A stretch of DNA of 40,029 bases from a virus. The stretch is from positions 1 to 40,029 of the IMG/VR virus record IMGVR_UViG_3300031566_000145. One strand, 5' to 3'. A model generated the notes under the pieces. That model worked only from the letters and a program-made list of their open reading frames with translations. It was not told where the DNA came from and made no database searches. Shown here piece after piece: positions 21,977 to 30,291 of the stretch; the first letter of the stretch is position 1; the number at the start of each line of letters is the position of its first letter. The position numbers and the translations under genes were made by a program.

Positions 21977-22366
21977 TTAAACGGTTGCTATCACAACCCA
22001 AGCACCATCAATACGAGCTGTGAGTACATTGTTTGTCGTGTCGTAATACGTAAAGCCATTTACTTCGTTTGCTGCTACTTCAACAGCCGCCTCAGTTCCA
22101 CTTGGGATTAGAACTGGAGAGCTTCCAGCTACAAGACCTGTTCCAATAGCTGTTGAGCTACTAGTTAGAGTATTCCAAGTGGCGTTTTGGCGAACTTGAA
22201 ATAAGAGCGTGTCTGTATTGTATATGATAGCTCCATTAGAAGCCGTAATAGCGTCTCTTTGAACCGTAGTTAACTGCGGTGCATAGAAACCATTATTGGT
22301 AGTAGCTGAAGATTTTGCGACCACTTCAAGGCCGCCATTGATACGTGTTATTGCTGGGACTGTCAT
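21977..22366 (-). CDS. small fibre-type protein sharing a module with the 882-aa fibre (129 aa)
   Basis: The protein repeats the module seen at the N-terminus of the 882-aa fibre: NNGFYAPQLTTVQRDAI, NGAIIYNTDTLLFQVRQN and W.TL, then a second short module ending FTYYDTTNNVLTARIDGAWV. These modules (N-G-..Y-N-T....F-.....W) are common in phage fibre attachment regions. The gene has the same structured leader (22404-22459) as the 882-aa gene, 93 nt from the element to ATG in both cases. It is probably a short fibre or a trimeric plug. Function is inferred from the shared module. Confidence 0.6.
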   Translation of the reverse strand: MTVPAITRINGGLEVVAKSSATTNNGFYAPQLTTVQRDAITASNGAIIYNTDTLLFQVRQNATWNTLTSSSTAIGTGLVAGSSPVLIPSGTEAAVEVAANEVNGFTYYDTTNNVLTARIDGAWVVIATV

Positions 22367-22403
22367 AAAATTCTCTTTTAATTTTTTAAATAAAACTATT
22401 AAG

Positions 22404-22459
22404 ATTCTTTTATGGACAAGAATAAGTAACCAGATACGATTTTAAGTTTCGTAGAAACT
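22404..22459 (-). promoter_or_regulatory. structured leader element, copy B
   Basis: On the minus strand, AGTTTC-TAC-GAAACT (a 6-bp dyad) is followed by TTAAAATCGTAT, so that TACGA can alternatively pair with TCGTA. After a GGTT segment a second hairpin follows, ATTCTT-GTCCATAA-AAGAAT. The upstream edge lies 93 nt before the ATG of the 129-aa gene and overlaps the stop of the 126-aa gene. Copies A and C have the same order and spacing. Confidence 0.75.
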
Positions 22460-22839
22460 CAGATTGCTAAGGGTAGTTCATTAAGTCTAGTATAGCTGAT
22501 GTCTAAATCAACTATTTGTGTGTAGCCGTTAGTAAAACACTCTAGACTATCGACTACACTTGGATTGGCACTATATTCAAGAAAGATTTGTAGCCCTAAT
22601 CTTGCTATAACGTCTACAGTTTCATGCCCCTCTATCTCAAATTCATTAATGTAATATATCTCAACTGGGGAAATTTGCGTCCTGATTTTTTTTAAATTAA
22701 ATCGAATATCCTGAACCCCCCTATTACAAACTATTAATCCGTTAACTAATAATGTATTAGCATCAGCCACTAAAATAGTTGTTGGCGTTTCACTTACACT
22801 AGCGAAAGGATTACTCGGATAATCTACAAAAATTCCCAT
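22459..22839 (-). CDS. hypothetical tail-module protein (126 aa)
   Basis: No family is recognised. A beta-rich protein (TTILVADANTLLVNGLIVCN; EIYYINEFEIEGHETVDVI; FTNGYTQIVDLDISYTRL), with the look of a small jelly-roll or immunoglobulin-like virion protein. It sits among small proteins between two fibre genes. The stop overlaps leader element B. Confidence 0.55.
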   Translation of the reverse strand: MGIFVDYPSNPFASVSETPTTILVADANTLLVNGLIVCNRGVQDIRFNLKKIRTQISPVEIYYINEFEIEGHETVDVIARLGLQIFLEYSANPSVVDSLECFTNGYTQIVDLDISYTRLNELPLAI

Positions 22840-22846
22840 AAATTAT

Positions 22847-23095
22847 TTATTCCACCAAGCCGTCATTACTTTCTGGAACTGGAACTATTGCTTTTAATTC
22901 CTTTAGTGATACGTCTACTTTATCACAAAGATTTCTTAAAGCTGTACAGCCATTTTTATATTCAGGAAGTGAGGGTGCATTTGCACTAAAAATTTGAGCA
23001 GTTAATGATTGAATGAATTGTAAATCAATAGCTAAACTATTAACCATAATGCTTCTTTTTTTTTGCTCTTCTATAAGTGTTTCAATATTATTCAT
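22847..23095 (-). CDS. small helical protein (82 aa)
   Basis: No family is recognised. Predicted to be helical throughout (NNIETLIEEQKKRSIMVNSL; LQFIQSLTAQIF), with two cysteines near the middle. It lies 12 bases after the 80-aa coiled-coil gene and 7 before the 126-aa gene. The pair of small helical proteins next to the large fibre suggests fibre chaperones, as phages often place tail-fibre assembly factors directly after the fibre gene; this is inference from position. Confidence 0.5.
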   Translation of the reverse strand: MNNIETLIEEQKKRSIMVNSLAIDLQFIQSLTAQIFSANAPSLPEYKNGCTALRNLCDKVDVSLKELKAIVPVPESNDGLVE

Positions 23096-23107
23096 ATAAT
23101 TTCCTAT

Positions 23108-23350
23108 TTATAATTTTGGAATCGTTTCTTCAACTATTACGATAAGCTCATTTACGTAAACTTCTTCTTTTCGACATGTTGCAATAGCTTCTTGAGAAGT
23201 TATTATTTGTTCTCTAAGTACGGCTATATTTTGTTCTTGCATAAGAATTGCTTGATCTATACTAAGTTGCAACTGCTCCTCTTGTGCAATTAATCCGTTA
23301 TAACGAAGCAATTCGTTCTTCAAATATTCTAGTAATTCTTCTTGATTCAT
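23108..23350 (-). CDS. small coiled-coil protein (80 aa)
   Basis: An almost entirely heptad-patterned protein (NQEELLEYLKNELLRYN; LQLSIDQAILMQEQNIAVLR; EVYVNELIVIVEETIPKL) with AGAGAG before its ATG. It directly follows the 882-aa fibre gene, separated by a 64-bp gap with a possible promoter. It is a candidate fibre assembly factor or stalk protein. No family is recognised. Confidence 0.55.
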   Translation of the reverse strand: MNQEELLEYLKNELLRYNGLIAQEEQLQLSIDQAILMQEQNIAVLREQIITSQEAIATCRKEEVYVNELIVIVEETIPKL

Positions 23351-23383
23351 TATTTAGATCTCTCTTTTATTATTAATTTTATT

Positions 23384-23412
23384 ATTATAACATAGATTTT
23401 TTAATTTGTTGA
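23384..23412 (-). promoter_or_regulatory. possible sigma70-type promoter for the 80-aa gene cluster
   Basis: On the minus strand TATAAT (23389-23384) is preceded at 17 bp by TCAACA, a 4-of-6 match to the -35 consensus. The gap is only 64 bp between stop and start. A separate promoter here would let the small proteins be made apart from the fibre. Confidence 0.4.
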
Positions 23413-23414
23413 TT

Positions 23415-26063
23415 TTATGCATTTATAATCATCCAATTCACTGTAGCTGTAGTATCAAGCCCATTCGTTGAATAAACTGTAAAACTTGTCCCATTAATTA
23501 TTGATCCAACTATTGTTGTACCAACATTCAAAAGAGAAGGTAATGCAGCTCCACTATTTCTAGTTACGAGTACTGTAGATGAAGTAGTGATTGCCCCTGT
23601 AGCAACTGTAATCCCAGTAGTACCATCTAGTGTAGCCGTTCCTGAAGTGAGGTTAGTAGTTGCTGTCACTAAAGTACCTGTATGAGAAGACGTTCCACTG
23701 GTGAATTTTGGTAATCCACTTGTAACAGAAAATATCCCATCATTGACAACACCAGGAGCTGCTGGAACGGAAGAACTTGTAATATAAATTAATGGAATGC
23801 TAGAATTGTCAGTACCTAAATGCAAAGAATAAGCGGGAGATGATTTTCCTATTCCCACAAAGCAGTTTGATCCTAAGACAATAGAGTTAGAACTACCTAC
23901 TTTTGCATTGTATCCAATAGCTGCGGCATTTGTAAGACCACTAGATAAAGCGTCCGTATCGTAACCTAGAAATAAACAATTAGTATAAGAAAAAAACGAC
24001 GCTGAGTTGTAACCTAAACCCACGTTGCCTGATCCAGTGTTAGAAAATAAAGATAATTGTCCTACGGCTAGGTTCTGTGATCCAGTCGTGTTAGAATATA
24101 AAGATAATTCTCCTACGGCTAGGTTCTGTGATCCAGTCGTGTTAGAAAATAAAGAGGATGCTCCTACGGCTAGGTTGTTAAAGGCAGTTGTGTTAGATCT
24201 TAAAGAGGATACTCCTACGGCTAGGTTGTGAAAGCCAGTCGTGTTAGAAAATAAAGAGGATGCTCCTACGGCTAGGTTGTTAAAGCCAGTCGTGTTAGAT
24301 GTTAAAGAGGATACTCCTACGGCTAGGTTCTGTGATCCAGTCGTGTTAGAATATAAAGAGGATTGTCCTACGGCTAGGTTGTTAAAGGCAGTTGTGTTAG
24401 ATCTTAAAGAGGATACTCCTACGGCTAGGTTCTGTGATCCAGTCGTGTTAGAATATAAAGATAATTCTCCTACGGCTAGGTTGTTTGATCCAGTCGTGTT
24501 AGAAAATAAAGAGGATTGTCCTACGGCTAGGTTCTGTGATCCAGTCGTGTTAGAATATAAAGAGGATGCTCCTACGGCTAGGTTGTTAAAGGCAGTTGTG
24601 TTAGATCTTAAAGAGGATTGTCCTACGGCTAGGTTGTTTGAGCCAGTCGTGTTAGAAAATAAAGATAATTGTCCTACGGCTAGGTTCTGTGATCCAGTCG
24701 TGTTAGAATATAAAGAGGATTGTCCTACGGCTAGGTTGTTAAAGGCAGTTGTGTTAGATCTTAAAGAGGATTGTCCTACGGCTAGGTTCTGTGATCCAGT
24801 CGTGTTAGATGTTAAAGAGGATACTCCTACGGCTAGGTTCTGTGATCCAGTCGTGTTAGAATATAAAGAGAATACTCCTACGGCTAGGTTGTTAAAGGCA
24901 GTTGTGTTAGATCTTAAAGAGGATACTCCTACGGCTAGGTTCTGTGATCCAGTCGTGTTAGAATATAAAGAGGATTGTCCTACGGCTAGGTTGTTAAAGC
25001 CAGTCGTGTTAGAAAATAAAGATAATTGTCCTACGGCTAGGTTCTGTGATCCAGTCGTGTTAGATGTTAAAGAGGATACTCCTACGGCTAGGTTCTGTGA
25101 TCCAGTCGTGTTAGATGTTAAAGAATCTCCTCCAATACTAACATTATTAACACCGCTCATGGTATTATTACCTGCATTAGTTCCAGCAAAAAAATTATTA
25201 GTTGTTGAATAGGTATCTATAAAATAAGTAGGATTTCCTGGATAATAAATAGTTGTAGCGTCTATTCCGCTATCTTTAAGAGCTTTACCTGTAGCATCTG
25301 AAAAACTAGCTATATTATTTAATGTAGAGCTACCCGCCCCAAATACATCTCCTACTTCCTTCCAACTCAAATTATCACGTAAGTTAAATTTATTGGTGTC
25401 AATATTATATAAAATCATGCCTGGAGTTGGAAAGAAATCTACATCGTCTCTTTCCGCTGTTGTTAACCTAGATAATAATAAAGCACCTGTTGTCGTTTGT
25501 AACTCAACTAACGCTGACGGCGTAGTAGAGGAGCTAGGCAGTCCGCCTGTAAATAAAGAGGAAACTTGAGAATCTAACCCAAAGTCATTTACTATAAATT
25601 CGACTGGCATTAATCCATCAACGAAAATCAACCCTATGTCATTAACAAACTTTAAGTGTCCTAAATTACCTATCTCATTAATATCAACTAACGGGGCTTT
25701 TACTTTCTTGGTTCTAAATTTGTTCGCAAGTAGTAAGGCTGGCACTCGAGTAATAGATACACCGCTGTCTTCTATTTCTGAGCCAGCAGTATTGGAAAAG
25801 GTTGCTATATTGTCGACAACAGAAAAATTAGGACCACTTACGTCTCCCTCACTTGTATTAATAATTTCCCAGTCATTCTGTTCATAAATTTGAAAATTAT
25901 CGTCGGTAGTATTATATACAATTGCCCCATTTTTAAGCGCATTTTGCGGTATTTTATCTATTTGTTCTTGCGTTAACTCAGGAGTGTAAAGTCCGTTGTT
26001 TGTGTTGGTAGGGCTTTCCTTGATTACTACGCTTGAAAAGGTTGTTATTGGTGCTTTTGGCAT
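23415..26063 (-). CDS. long repetitive tail fibre with YadA-head-like repeats (882 aa)
   Basis: Layout: an N-terminal pair of attachment modules (about 20-100 and 185-265, each with an IVYNT/ILYNI..F.....W core and an ASFSDATGKALKDSGI-type linker), then 21 tandem 17-residue repeats of the form G.(Q/N)NLAVG..SL.SNTT (about residues 321-677), a beta-roll cap (NCLFLGYDTDALSSGLTNAA; IGYNAKVGSSNSIVLGSN), and a C-terminal beta domain. The repeats and cap match the left-handed beta-roll of YadA-type trimeric adhesin heads, also used in phage fibres. It would form a trimeric receptor-binding fibre. The gene has leader element A. Different fibre copies in the window suggest broad or switching receptor use. 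Confidence 0.8.
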   Translation of the reverse strand: MPKAPITTFSSVVIKESPTNTNNGLYTPELTQEQIDKIPQNALKNGAIVYNTTDDNFQIYEQNDWEIINTSEGDVSGPNFSVVDNIATFSNTAGSEIEDSGVSITRVPALLLANKFRTKKVKAPLVDINEIGNLGHLKFVNDIGLIFVDGLMPVEFIVNDFGLDSQVSSLFTGGLPSSSTTPSALVELQTTTGALLLSRLTTAERDDVDFFPTPGMILYNIDTNKFNLRDNLSWKEVGDVFGAGSSTLNNIASFSDATGKALKDSGIDATTIYYPGNPTYFIDTYSTTNNFFAGTNAGNNTMSGVNNVSIGGDSLTSNTTGSQNLAVGVSSLTSNTTGSQNLAVGQLSLFSNTTGFNNLAVGQSSLYSNTTGSQNLAVGVSSLRSNTTAFNNLAVGVFSLYSNTTGSQNLAVGVSSLTSNTTGSQNLAVGQSSLRSNTTAFNNLAVGQSSLYSNTTGSQNLAVGQLSLFSNTTGSNNLAVGQSSLRSNTTAFNNLAVGASSLYSNTTGSQNLAVGQSSLFSNTTGSNNLAVGELSLYSNTTGSQNLAVGVSSLRSNTTAFNNLAVGQSSLYSNTTGSQNLAVGVSSLTSNTTGFNNLAVGASSLFSNTTGFHNLAVGVSSLRSNTTAFNNLAVGASSLFSNTTGSQNLAVGELSLYSNTTGSQNLAVGQLSLFSNTGSGNVGLGYNSASFFSYTNCLFLGYDTDALSSGLTNAAAIGYNAKVGSSNSIVLGSNCFVGIGKSSPAYSLHLGTDNSSIPLIYITSSSVPAAPGVVNDGIFSVTSGLPKFTSGTSSHTGTLVTATTNLTSGTATLDGTTGITVATGAITTSSTVLVTRNSGAALPSLLNVGTTIVGSIINGTSFTVYSTNGLDTTATVNWMIINA
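24033..25103 (-). repeat. 21-copy 51-bp in-frame tandem repeat in the fibre gene
   Basis: Exactly 21 units of 51 bp encode 17 residues each; the count comes from aligning NLAVG in the translation. Units differ in a few codons. Five copies of a linked variant (an R-ending unit followed by an AFN-starting unit) occur at unit pairs 4/5, 7/8, 10/11, 14/15 and 18/19, so the array has a 3- to 4-unit higher-order period. Long complementary ORFs on the plus strand here are shadows. Confidence 0.95.
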
Positions 26064-26096
26064 AAAATTATTCCTAGGATTTTTTAATAAATCTGA

Positions 26097-26156
26097 AATT
26101 CTTTTATGGACAAGAACTATATAACCAAAGATACGATTTTAAGTTTCGTAGAAACT
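26097..26156 (-). promoter_or_regulatory. structured leader element, copy A
   Basis: Same plan as copy B: dyad AGTTTC-TAC-GAAACT, then TTAAAATCGTAT, a GGTT segment, and a second hairpin AGTTCTT-GTCCATAA-AAGAATT, which is one base pair longer than in B and uses a G-U pair. The upstream edge is 93 nt from the ATG of the 882-aa fibre. A good extended -10 box lies about 15 bases upstream, so the element would sit at the very 5' end of the transcript. Confidence 0.75.
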
Positions 26157-26170
26157 ATTGAATTATTACT

Positions 26171-26197
26171 AGTATAGCACATCTTTCTATTCTACAA
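26171..26197 (-). promoter_or_regulatory. possible extended -10 promoter for the 882-aa fibre
   Basis: On the minus strand TGCTATACT gives an extended -10 (hexamer at 26176-26171). TTGTAG lies 15 bp upstream, a short spacing, so the extended -10 would have to carry recognition. Transcription would begin just upstream of leader element A. Confidence 0.45.
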
Positions 26198-26207
26198 TAA
26201 TATTATA

Positions 26208-27650
26208 CTAAAGTGTGCTTACTACAAAATTCATGTTATTGGCGGTAAAATCACGATTATTAGCACCGCACGTAACCCATATCTCAACATAATCATTAGT
26301 TACTAACGAAGTTAAACAAGATACAGCAACGCTATTAGGGCTAGAACTAGAAGAACTTGAGATCGGTGCGCTAATATTTAAGGGGGTACTTATAGCATTT
26401 TTAGATATTACTAAGCTTACAACTGTTCCGCCACCCGATAAAATATAATCTAAATTAACATTTATAGAGACATTAATTGGATCGACTCCAGTATATTGCA
26501 TTCTATTTGAAGTCAATACAAACAAATTACTAATACCTGAGGTAGTCGCTGCTATAACCTTAACGTAAGTACCTGAAGTAGTAAGCGTTGTTATAGCAAC
26601 ATTTGATGATATATATATATAACCATAAGCATTAGACTCCCAGCTAGGTAATGCCGAAGACCCATTTGATTTAAGACGCGCCCCTGTAGTTCCTGTCCCT
26701 GCATTTTGAAAATTATTTGTTGCTAAAGTTCCACCGCATAAAATTCCGTAAGCCGTTGTGCTAGCTACCCCCGTCCCTCCATTAACTACATTCACTTGAC
26801 CTGTTAAATTAGCTATTAGACTTCCAACTCCAGCGCTCCAACTTATATTAGTACCATTAGTCGGAACGGCTGATACTGGATTGGCTCCTGTCGAACCGAT
26901 TAATAACTGGCCATCAGTAAGAGTTTGTGAAGTAATAGAATTTAATGTTGCACCTATTAAGACAGAGCCTTGCGTTACGCTTTGAGTAGCGATATTTGTT
27001 AACCCTAAATTGGTTCTCGCAGTAGCTGCATTTGCTAAATCAAATAAATTGTTTGTAGCCAATAAAGGAGTGTTTCCATTTGACGCTGCTGTAAGTCGTC
27101 CTTGAGAATTTACCGTAAAACTTGCGTATGTATAAGAGCCAGACGTTACTGCTGTATTAGCTATAGTCGTTATTATATTCGTACCAACATTTCCCGCACC
27201 TGTAACATCTTCTGTTAGCGTAACGACACCGCTTGCTAGAGAGTCTGCATAACCTTTTGTAACAGCATCCGTTGCTATCATAGGAGTTGCTAAATTAGTA
27301 ATTTTATTATTACCTAAATTGAGATTACTTGATATGGGGGCAAAAATATTAATGCCTCCATTTGCCGTATAAGTTATAATATCAATACCAGTAGACTGGG
27401 AATTCACAAAACTTTGAAGAGTTAAAGATCCATGCGTATCGGTATCAGTCGTTGTATGTGTCCATCTAAAACCAGATAACATATTGTTTCTATATTCCAT
27501 ATCAAATTGAGCTGGAATACCAAGGCTAGGAATGAAGCTATTAGTTATCTGCAAGGCAGATAGTTGTTGTGTATAATTAAATTGTTGCGTAGCTCCTAAA
27601 ATATTTAGAATAGGGTTAATCCCTGCTACAGTTATAACGCTCATTGGCAT
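26208..27650 (-). CDS. tail fibre protein (480 aa)
   Basis: A serine-, threonine-, asparagine- and glycine-rich beta protein. It contains segments common in phage fibres: the NKITNLATPMIATDAVTKGY and ADSL sequence near 115-140 (a standard fibre hinge also seen in prophage tail proteins), NTAVTSGSYTYASFTVNSQG and RLTAAS near 165-190, and GQVNVVNGGTGVASTTAYGI near 280-300, all typical of long side fibres. The C-terminal 130 residues form a distinct beta domain (likely the tip) with a run of six serines. It lies between the collagen-like fibre and leader element A. Confidence 0.8.
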   Translation of the reverse strand: MPMSVITVAGINPILNILGATQQFNYTQQLSALQITNSFIPSLGIPAQFDMEYRNNMLSGFRWTHTTTDTDTHGSLTLQSFVNSQSTGIDIITYTANGGINIFAPISSNLNLGNNKITNLATPMIATDAVTKGYADSLASGVVTLTEDVTGAGNVGTNIITTIANTAVTSGSYTYASFTVNSQGRLTAASNGNTPLLATNNLFDLANAATARTNLGLTNIATQSVTQGSVLIGATLNSITSQTLTDGQLLIGSTGANPVSAVPTNGTNISWSAGVGSLIANLTGQVNVVNGGTGVASTTAYGILCGGTLATNNFQNAGTGTTGARLKSNGSSALPSWESNAYGYIYISSNVAITTLTTSGTYVKVIAATTSGISNLFVLTSNRMQYTGVDPINVSINVNLDYILSGGGTVVSLVISKNAISTPLNISAPISSSSSSSPNSVAVSCLTSLVTNDYVEIWVTCGANNRDFTANNMNFVVSTL

Positions 27651-27654
27651 AATA

Positions 27655-28863
27655 TTACTCCCATTTTATTTCAACATTATCATTAAGTAAATCCCAAACC
27701 CATTTAGCACTAACGGCGTCAAAATCCGCACTGGGAGAAGGAGCTAAATTTTGTATTCTACCTCCTGTAATATTAAGATTCGAGTTTATTACAGTGGTAG
27801 TTTTTCCTGAAGCACCAGCAGCACCAGCAGCACCAGTTAAGCCATTATCGCCTATTGCTCCAGGAGCCCCCGTTGAGCCAGTGCGTCCTGCATCACCTGC
27901 ATCACCTTTTTCTCCCTTTCCGCCTCCTAAAGCAGAAATAGCAGCAGCAATAGCTGATAGTGCGGCAGCTGCGGCAGATGCTGCAGCTGCTGCTGCTGAC
28001 CCACTAGCGTTAGCTGCTGCTGCAGAAGCTTCTGCGGCTAACGCTTCTAATTGAGCAATAGAAAAACCACTATTTTTGAGCAATCTACCAGTTATACCAT
28101 CCCATAATGCAACAGTATCAGCCAGCGAGACTATTGGACCTTTGACAAAATTAGAACTTTCGACGGGGCGATTAATTGCATTACCCACCCATATATTATT
28201 TTCTGTTAGTTCTGGTAAATTCCCTATAGCTATAGTCGAAGTAGGAGTTGGACGATTCATTGCATCACCTAACCATATATTATTTTCAGCAAGGTCTGGT
28301 AAATTCCCTATAGCTATAGTCGAAGTAGGAGTTGGACGATTCATTGCATCACCTAACCATATATTATTTTCAGCAAGGTCTGGTAAATTCCCTATAGCTA
28401 TAGTCGAAGTAGGAGTTGGGCGATTCATTGCATCACCTATCCATATATTATTTTCAGCAAGGTCTGGTAAATTCCCTATAGCTATAGTCGAAGTAGGAGT
28501 TGGGCGATTCATTGCATCACCTATCCATATATTATTTTCAGCAAGGTCTGGTAGTGATTCAATAGGGATAATAATAAAAGTGCTTACAACTCCAACTGTA
28601 TTAAATATAAAACCATTAGGTAAGGAATTTAATACTTGAGCATTAGGTAATTTAGCATTAGGTACCCCTATAATATATGATGCAGAAGATGCTATATCAA
28701 AATCACCCCTTAAATTGATTAAATCCAATCTTAAATCAATTAAATCGGGAGCAGGAACAGCAATACCTGAAGTGTTCCCAACTAATACATAATTCTCAGT
28801 AGCGAGTATTCTACCAGTTACTGGCGAAATAAAATTATGTAATACATCAAATCCTCTTATCAT
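27655..28863 (-). CDS. collagen-like tail fibre with 28-residue repeats (402 aa)
   Basis: Order of regions: N-terminal domain (1-105); four nearly identical 28-residue repeats plus degenerate flanking copies (core AENNIWIGDAMNRPTPTSTI, about 106-235); an alanine-rich coiled coil (about 265-300); a collagen-like Gly-X-Y run (GEKGDAGDAGRTGSTGAPG and following); and a C-terminal NITGGRIQNLAPSPSADFDA and VSAKWVWDL segment, a standard fibre end. Such proteins trimerise through the collagen part. The start overlaps the patatin stop by four bases, so the two genes are coupled. Likely a receptor-binding or baseplate-like fibre. Confidence 0.8.
   Translation of the reverse strand: MIRGFDVLHNFISPVTGRILATENYVLVGNTSGIAVPAPDLIDLRLDLINLRGDFDIASSASYIIGVPNAKLPNAQVLNSLPNGFIFNTVGVVSTFIIIPIESLPDLAENNIWIGDAMNRPTPTSTIAIGNLPDLAENNIWIGDAMNRPTPTSTIAIGNLPDLAENNIWLGDAMNRPTPTSTIAIGNLPDLAENNIWLGDAMNRPTPTSTIAIGNLPELTENNIWVGNAINRPVESSNFVKGPIVSLADTVALWDGITGRLLKNSGFSIAQLEALAAEASAAAANASGSAAAAAASAAAAALSAIAAAISALGGGKGEKGDAGDAGRTGSTGAPGAIGDNGLTGAAGAAGASGKTTTVINSNLNITGGRIQNLAPSPSADFDAVSAKWVWDLLNDNVEIKWE
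28211..28546 (-). repeat. four 84-bp in-frame tandem repeats in the collagen-like fibre gene
   Basis: Four units of exactly 84 bp start at 28211, 28295, 28379 and 28463 with very few differences, and partial, more diverged copies flank both sides. Each encodes 28 residues. Near identity implies recent amplification or continual homogenisation. Confidence 0.9.
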
Positions 28864-29942
28864 GCGCTCAAATGACCTATAAATGTAGTTATATTATCTA
28901 AATCATTGCTATAATAATCAGCAGCAGTATCTGCGTAATATGTAAGTATACTATCATCAGTATTATCAAGCTCTGTATCTAAAGCGGGGTCTAAAACTGG
29001 CTGAAAACGATAATAAAATAATTTAGATAATGTGTATTGAGACTCTAAAAACAAACTTTTAGCAACGCCTTCTTGTCCTCCTGCAGAAGCCACGTCAAAT
29101 AATCCAAATAAATTAGTAATACTAACTAAAGGATCTTGATCTGCTGCTAGACCACTTGGTGTAGGGTCATCAAACCCCATTTCACCAAGGCCAGTCCCTA
29201 TTGATAATACACAGACTCTATTTGCGTTAGGTTTTAATATCTGTGCTAAATTCCTGCCAAATGTAGCTGGATTATTTGCATATACACCTCCATCAAGATA
29301 TCTACCATCTAAATAAGTAGGGTCTAAAGGATTAGCACTTGTTATAACTCTTGATGGCAAATAGAAAGGGGCAGCTGACGTAGCTAAGGCCACCTCGCTA
29401 ATTAACTCATTTTGACCTACGAATCCAGGTGTATTAACATTAGAACATAAAGTATACACACCTGATTTTATTGTATTATCGCCCCTTAAATCAGCTTTGT
29501 AAGTAGGTATCACCACATTCGTTTGCAAGGACTGCATTGTATTTGCACCAAATATTGATTGAACTTCACTGACCAATAAATTTGAACCATAAGCGGCGGC
29601 CGTTCCTTGAGTGGAATAAAAAGGCACTCCAGTAACCGAAAGAGATAATACCTTGTCAACAGTAGTTGCTCTATTTGAATCAACTCCGTTCGTACTAAAT
29701 AATTGTTTTCCTTGCACGGTAAAAAAGGGATCAAGAGTATATGGATTTACTCCTGACGCTAGGTTAAGAGCTAATAGCCCTCCTATAGAAGTACCACAAA
29801 TAACATCAAAATAAGGAGCTATGTTTGTAACACCCGCTCCAAGCCATTGATTAAGAAACTGCTGCAAGAATTTAAGAGACAAGTATCCTCTCTCTCCGCC
29901 GCCATCTATTTCTAATATTCGTAATGTATTCGGATCACTCAT
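28860..29942 (-). CDS. patatin-like phospholipase in the tail module (360 aa)
   Basis: All patatin landmarks are present: the oxyanion-hole loop DGGGERG at residues 13-19, the nucleophile elbow GTSIGG with Ser52, and the catalytic DGG within YLDGGVYANNP near residue 216. The enzyme should hydrolyse acyl esters of membrane lipids (phospholipase A type). There is no signal peptide. The gene lies between a connector-associated protein and the collagen-like fibre, coupled to both by overlaps, so it is probably made with the virion. Patatins of Rickettsia act on host-cell membranes; a virion enzyme could breach the bacterial envelope or a surrounding eukaryotic membrane, or help lysis. The catalytic dyad looks intact. 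Confidence 0.9.
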   Translation of the reverse strand: MSDPNTLRILEIDGGGERGYLSLKFLQQFLNQWLGAGVTNIAPYFDVICGTSIGGLLALNLASGVNPYTLDPFFTVQGKQLFSTNGVDSNRATTVDKVLSLSVTGVPFYSTQGTAAAYGSNLLVSEVQSIFGANTMQSLQTNVVIPTYKADLRGDNTIKSGVYTLCSNVNTPGFVGQNELISEVALATSAAPFYLPSRVITSANPLDPTYLDGRYLDGGVYANNPATFGRNLAQILKPNANRVCVLSIGTGLGEMGFDDPTPSGLAADQDPLVSITNLFGLFDVASAGGQEGVAKSLFLESQYTLSKLFYYRFQPVLDPALDTELDNTDDSILTYYADTAADYYSNDLDNITTFIGHLSA

Positions 29943-30283
29943 TAATTTCCCCAGTGTATATTATTTAATTTTGCTGTAAGCTGCGTATTTGATAACACTG
30001 GATTAGACTCAGGATCGGTATAATCCATAGGCAATCTTGGATTTAAAACAGGACGTGGGTCATCTTTTACTAGAGGTGGCCTTGTTTGCTCATTAGGAAC
30101 ATCTAAATATGGCTTTCCTACCATGAAACCAGTCCAAATAAGAGCATCACCTCTCCATTCCATTTGTTTAACTAAGTCCTTGTGATTGAAGGTAAAACCG
30201 CTTTCATCACAAACACCAAGAGCAGATGGATTATTCGGGTCTATAGTTACATACTTCCCTTTCCATTTATTTACCCAACTCAT
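29942..30283 (-). CDS. conserved phage connector-associated protein (113 aa)
   Basis: The sequence has a pattern known from many podoviruses: YVTIDPNNPSALGVCDESGF, then DLVKQMEWRGDALIWTGFMV and YLDVPNEQTRPPLVKDDPRP followed by NPR. I recognise the family by this pattern, but no function is established to my knowledge. It always neighbours gp4-like connector genes, as here. The two separated residues Cys and the tryptophan pair suggest a compact fold. Its end overlaps the patatin start (TAATG). Confidence 0.7.
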   Translation of the reverse strand: MSWVNKWKGKYVTIDPNNPSALGVCDESGFTFNHKDLVKQMEWRGDALIWTGFMVGKPYLDVPNEQTRPPLVKDDPRPVLNPRLPMDYTDPESNPVLSNTQLTAKLNNIHWGN

Positions 30284-30291
30284 TTCTTCTC

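Noticed and set aside
22404-22459. Leader elements as rho-independent terminators
   Set aside because: The first dyad is short and is followed by TTAAAATCG rather than a U-run, and the constant distance to the next start codon argues for a leader rather than a terminator.
24033-25103. CRISPR-like array
   Set aside because: The units are contiguous, in frame and without unique spacers, and translate to a known beta-roll repeat.
24025-25212. Long plus-strand open frames across the fibre repeat
   Set aside because: They are the antisense of the 51-bp repeat array; the repeat keeps the opposite strand free of stops. There is no ribosome binding site, and the protein is a meaningless repeat.
22404-26156. 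Elements A and B as a mere by-product of fibre gene duplication
   Set aside because: The two fibres do share an N-terminal module, but element C with the same plan precedes an unrelated head gene.
27794-28639. Plus-strand alanine- and repeat-rich frames
   Set aside because: They are antisense shadows of the collagen-like fibre's alanine-rich coiled coil and 84-bp repeats.
23415-28863. Diversity-generating retroelement target in the fibres
   Set aside because: No reverse transcriptase and no template repeat were seen in the window, and unit differences are shared block variants rather than scattered adenine changes.
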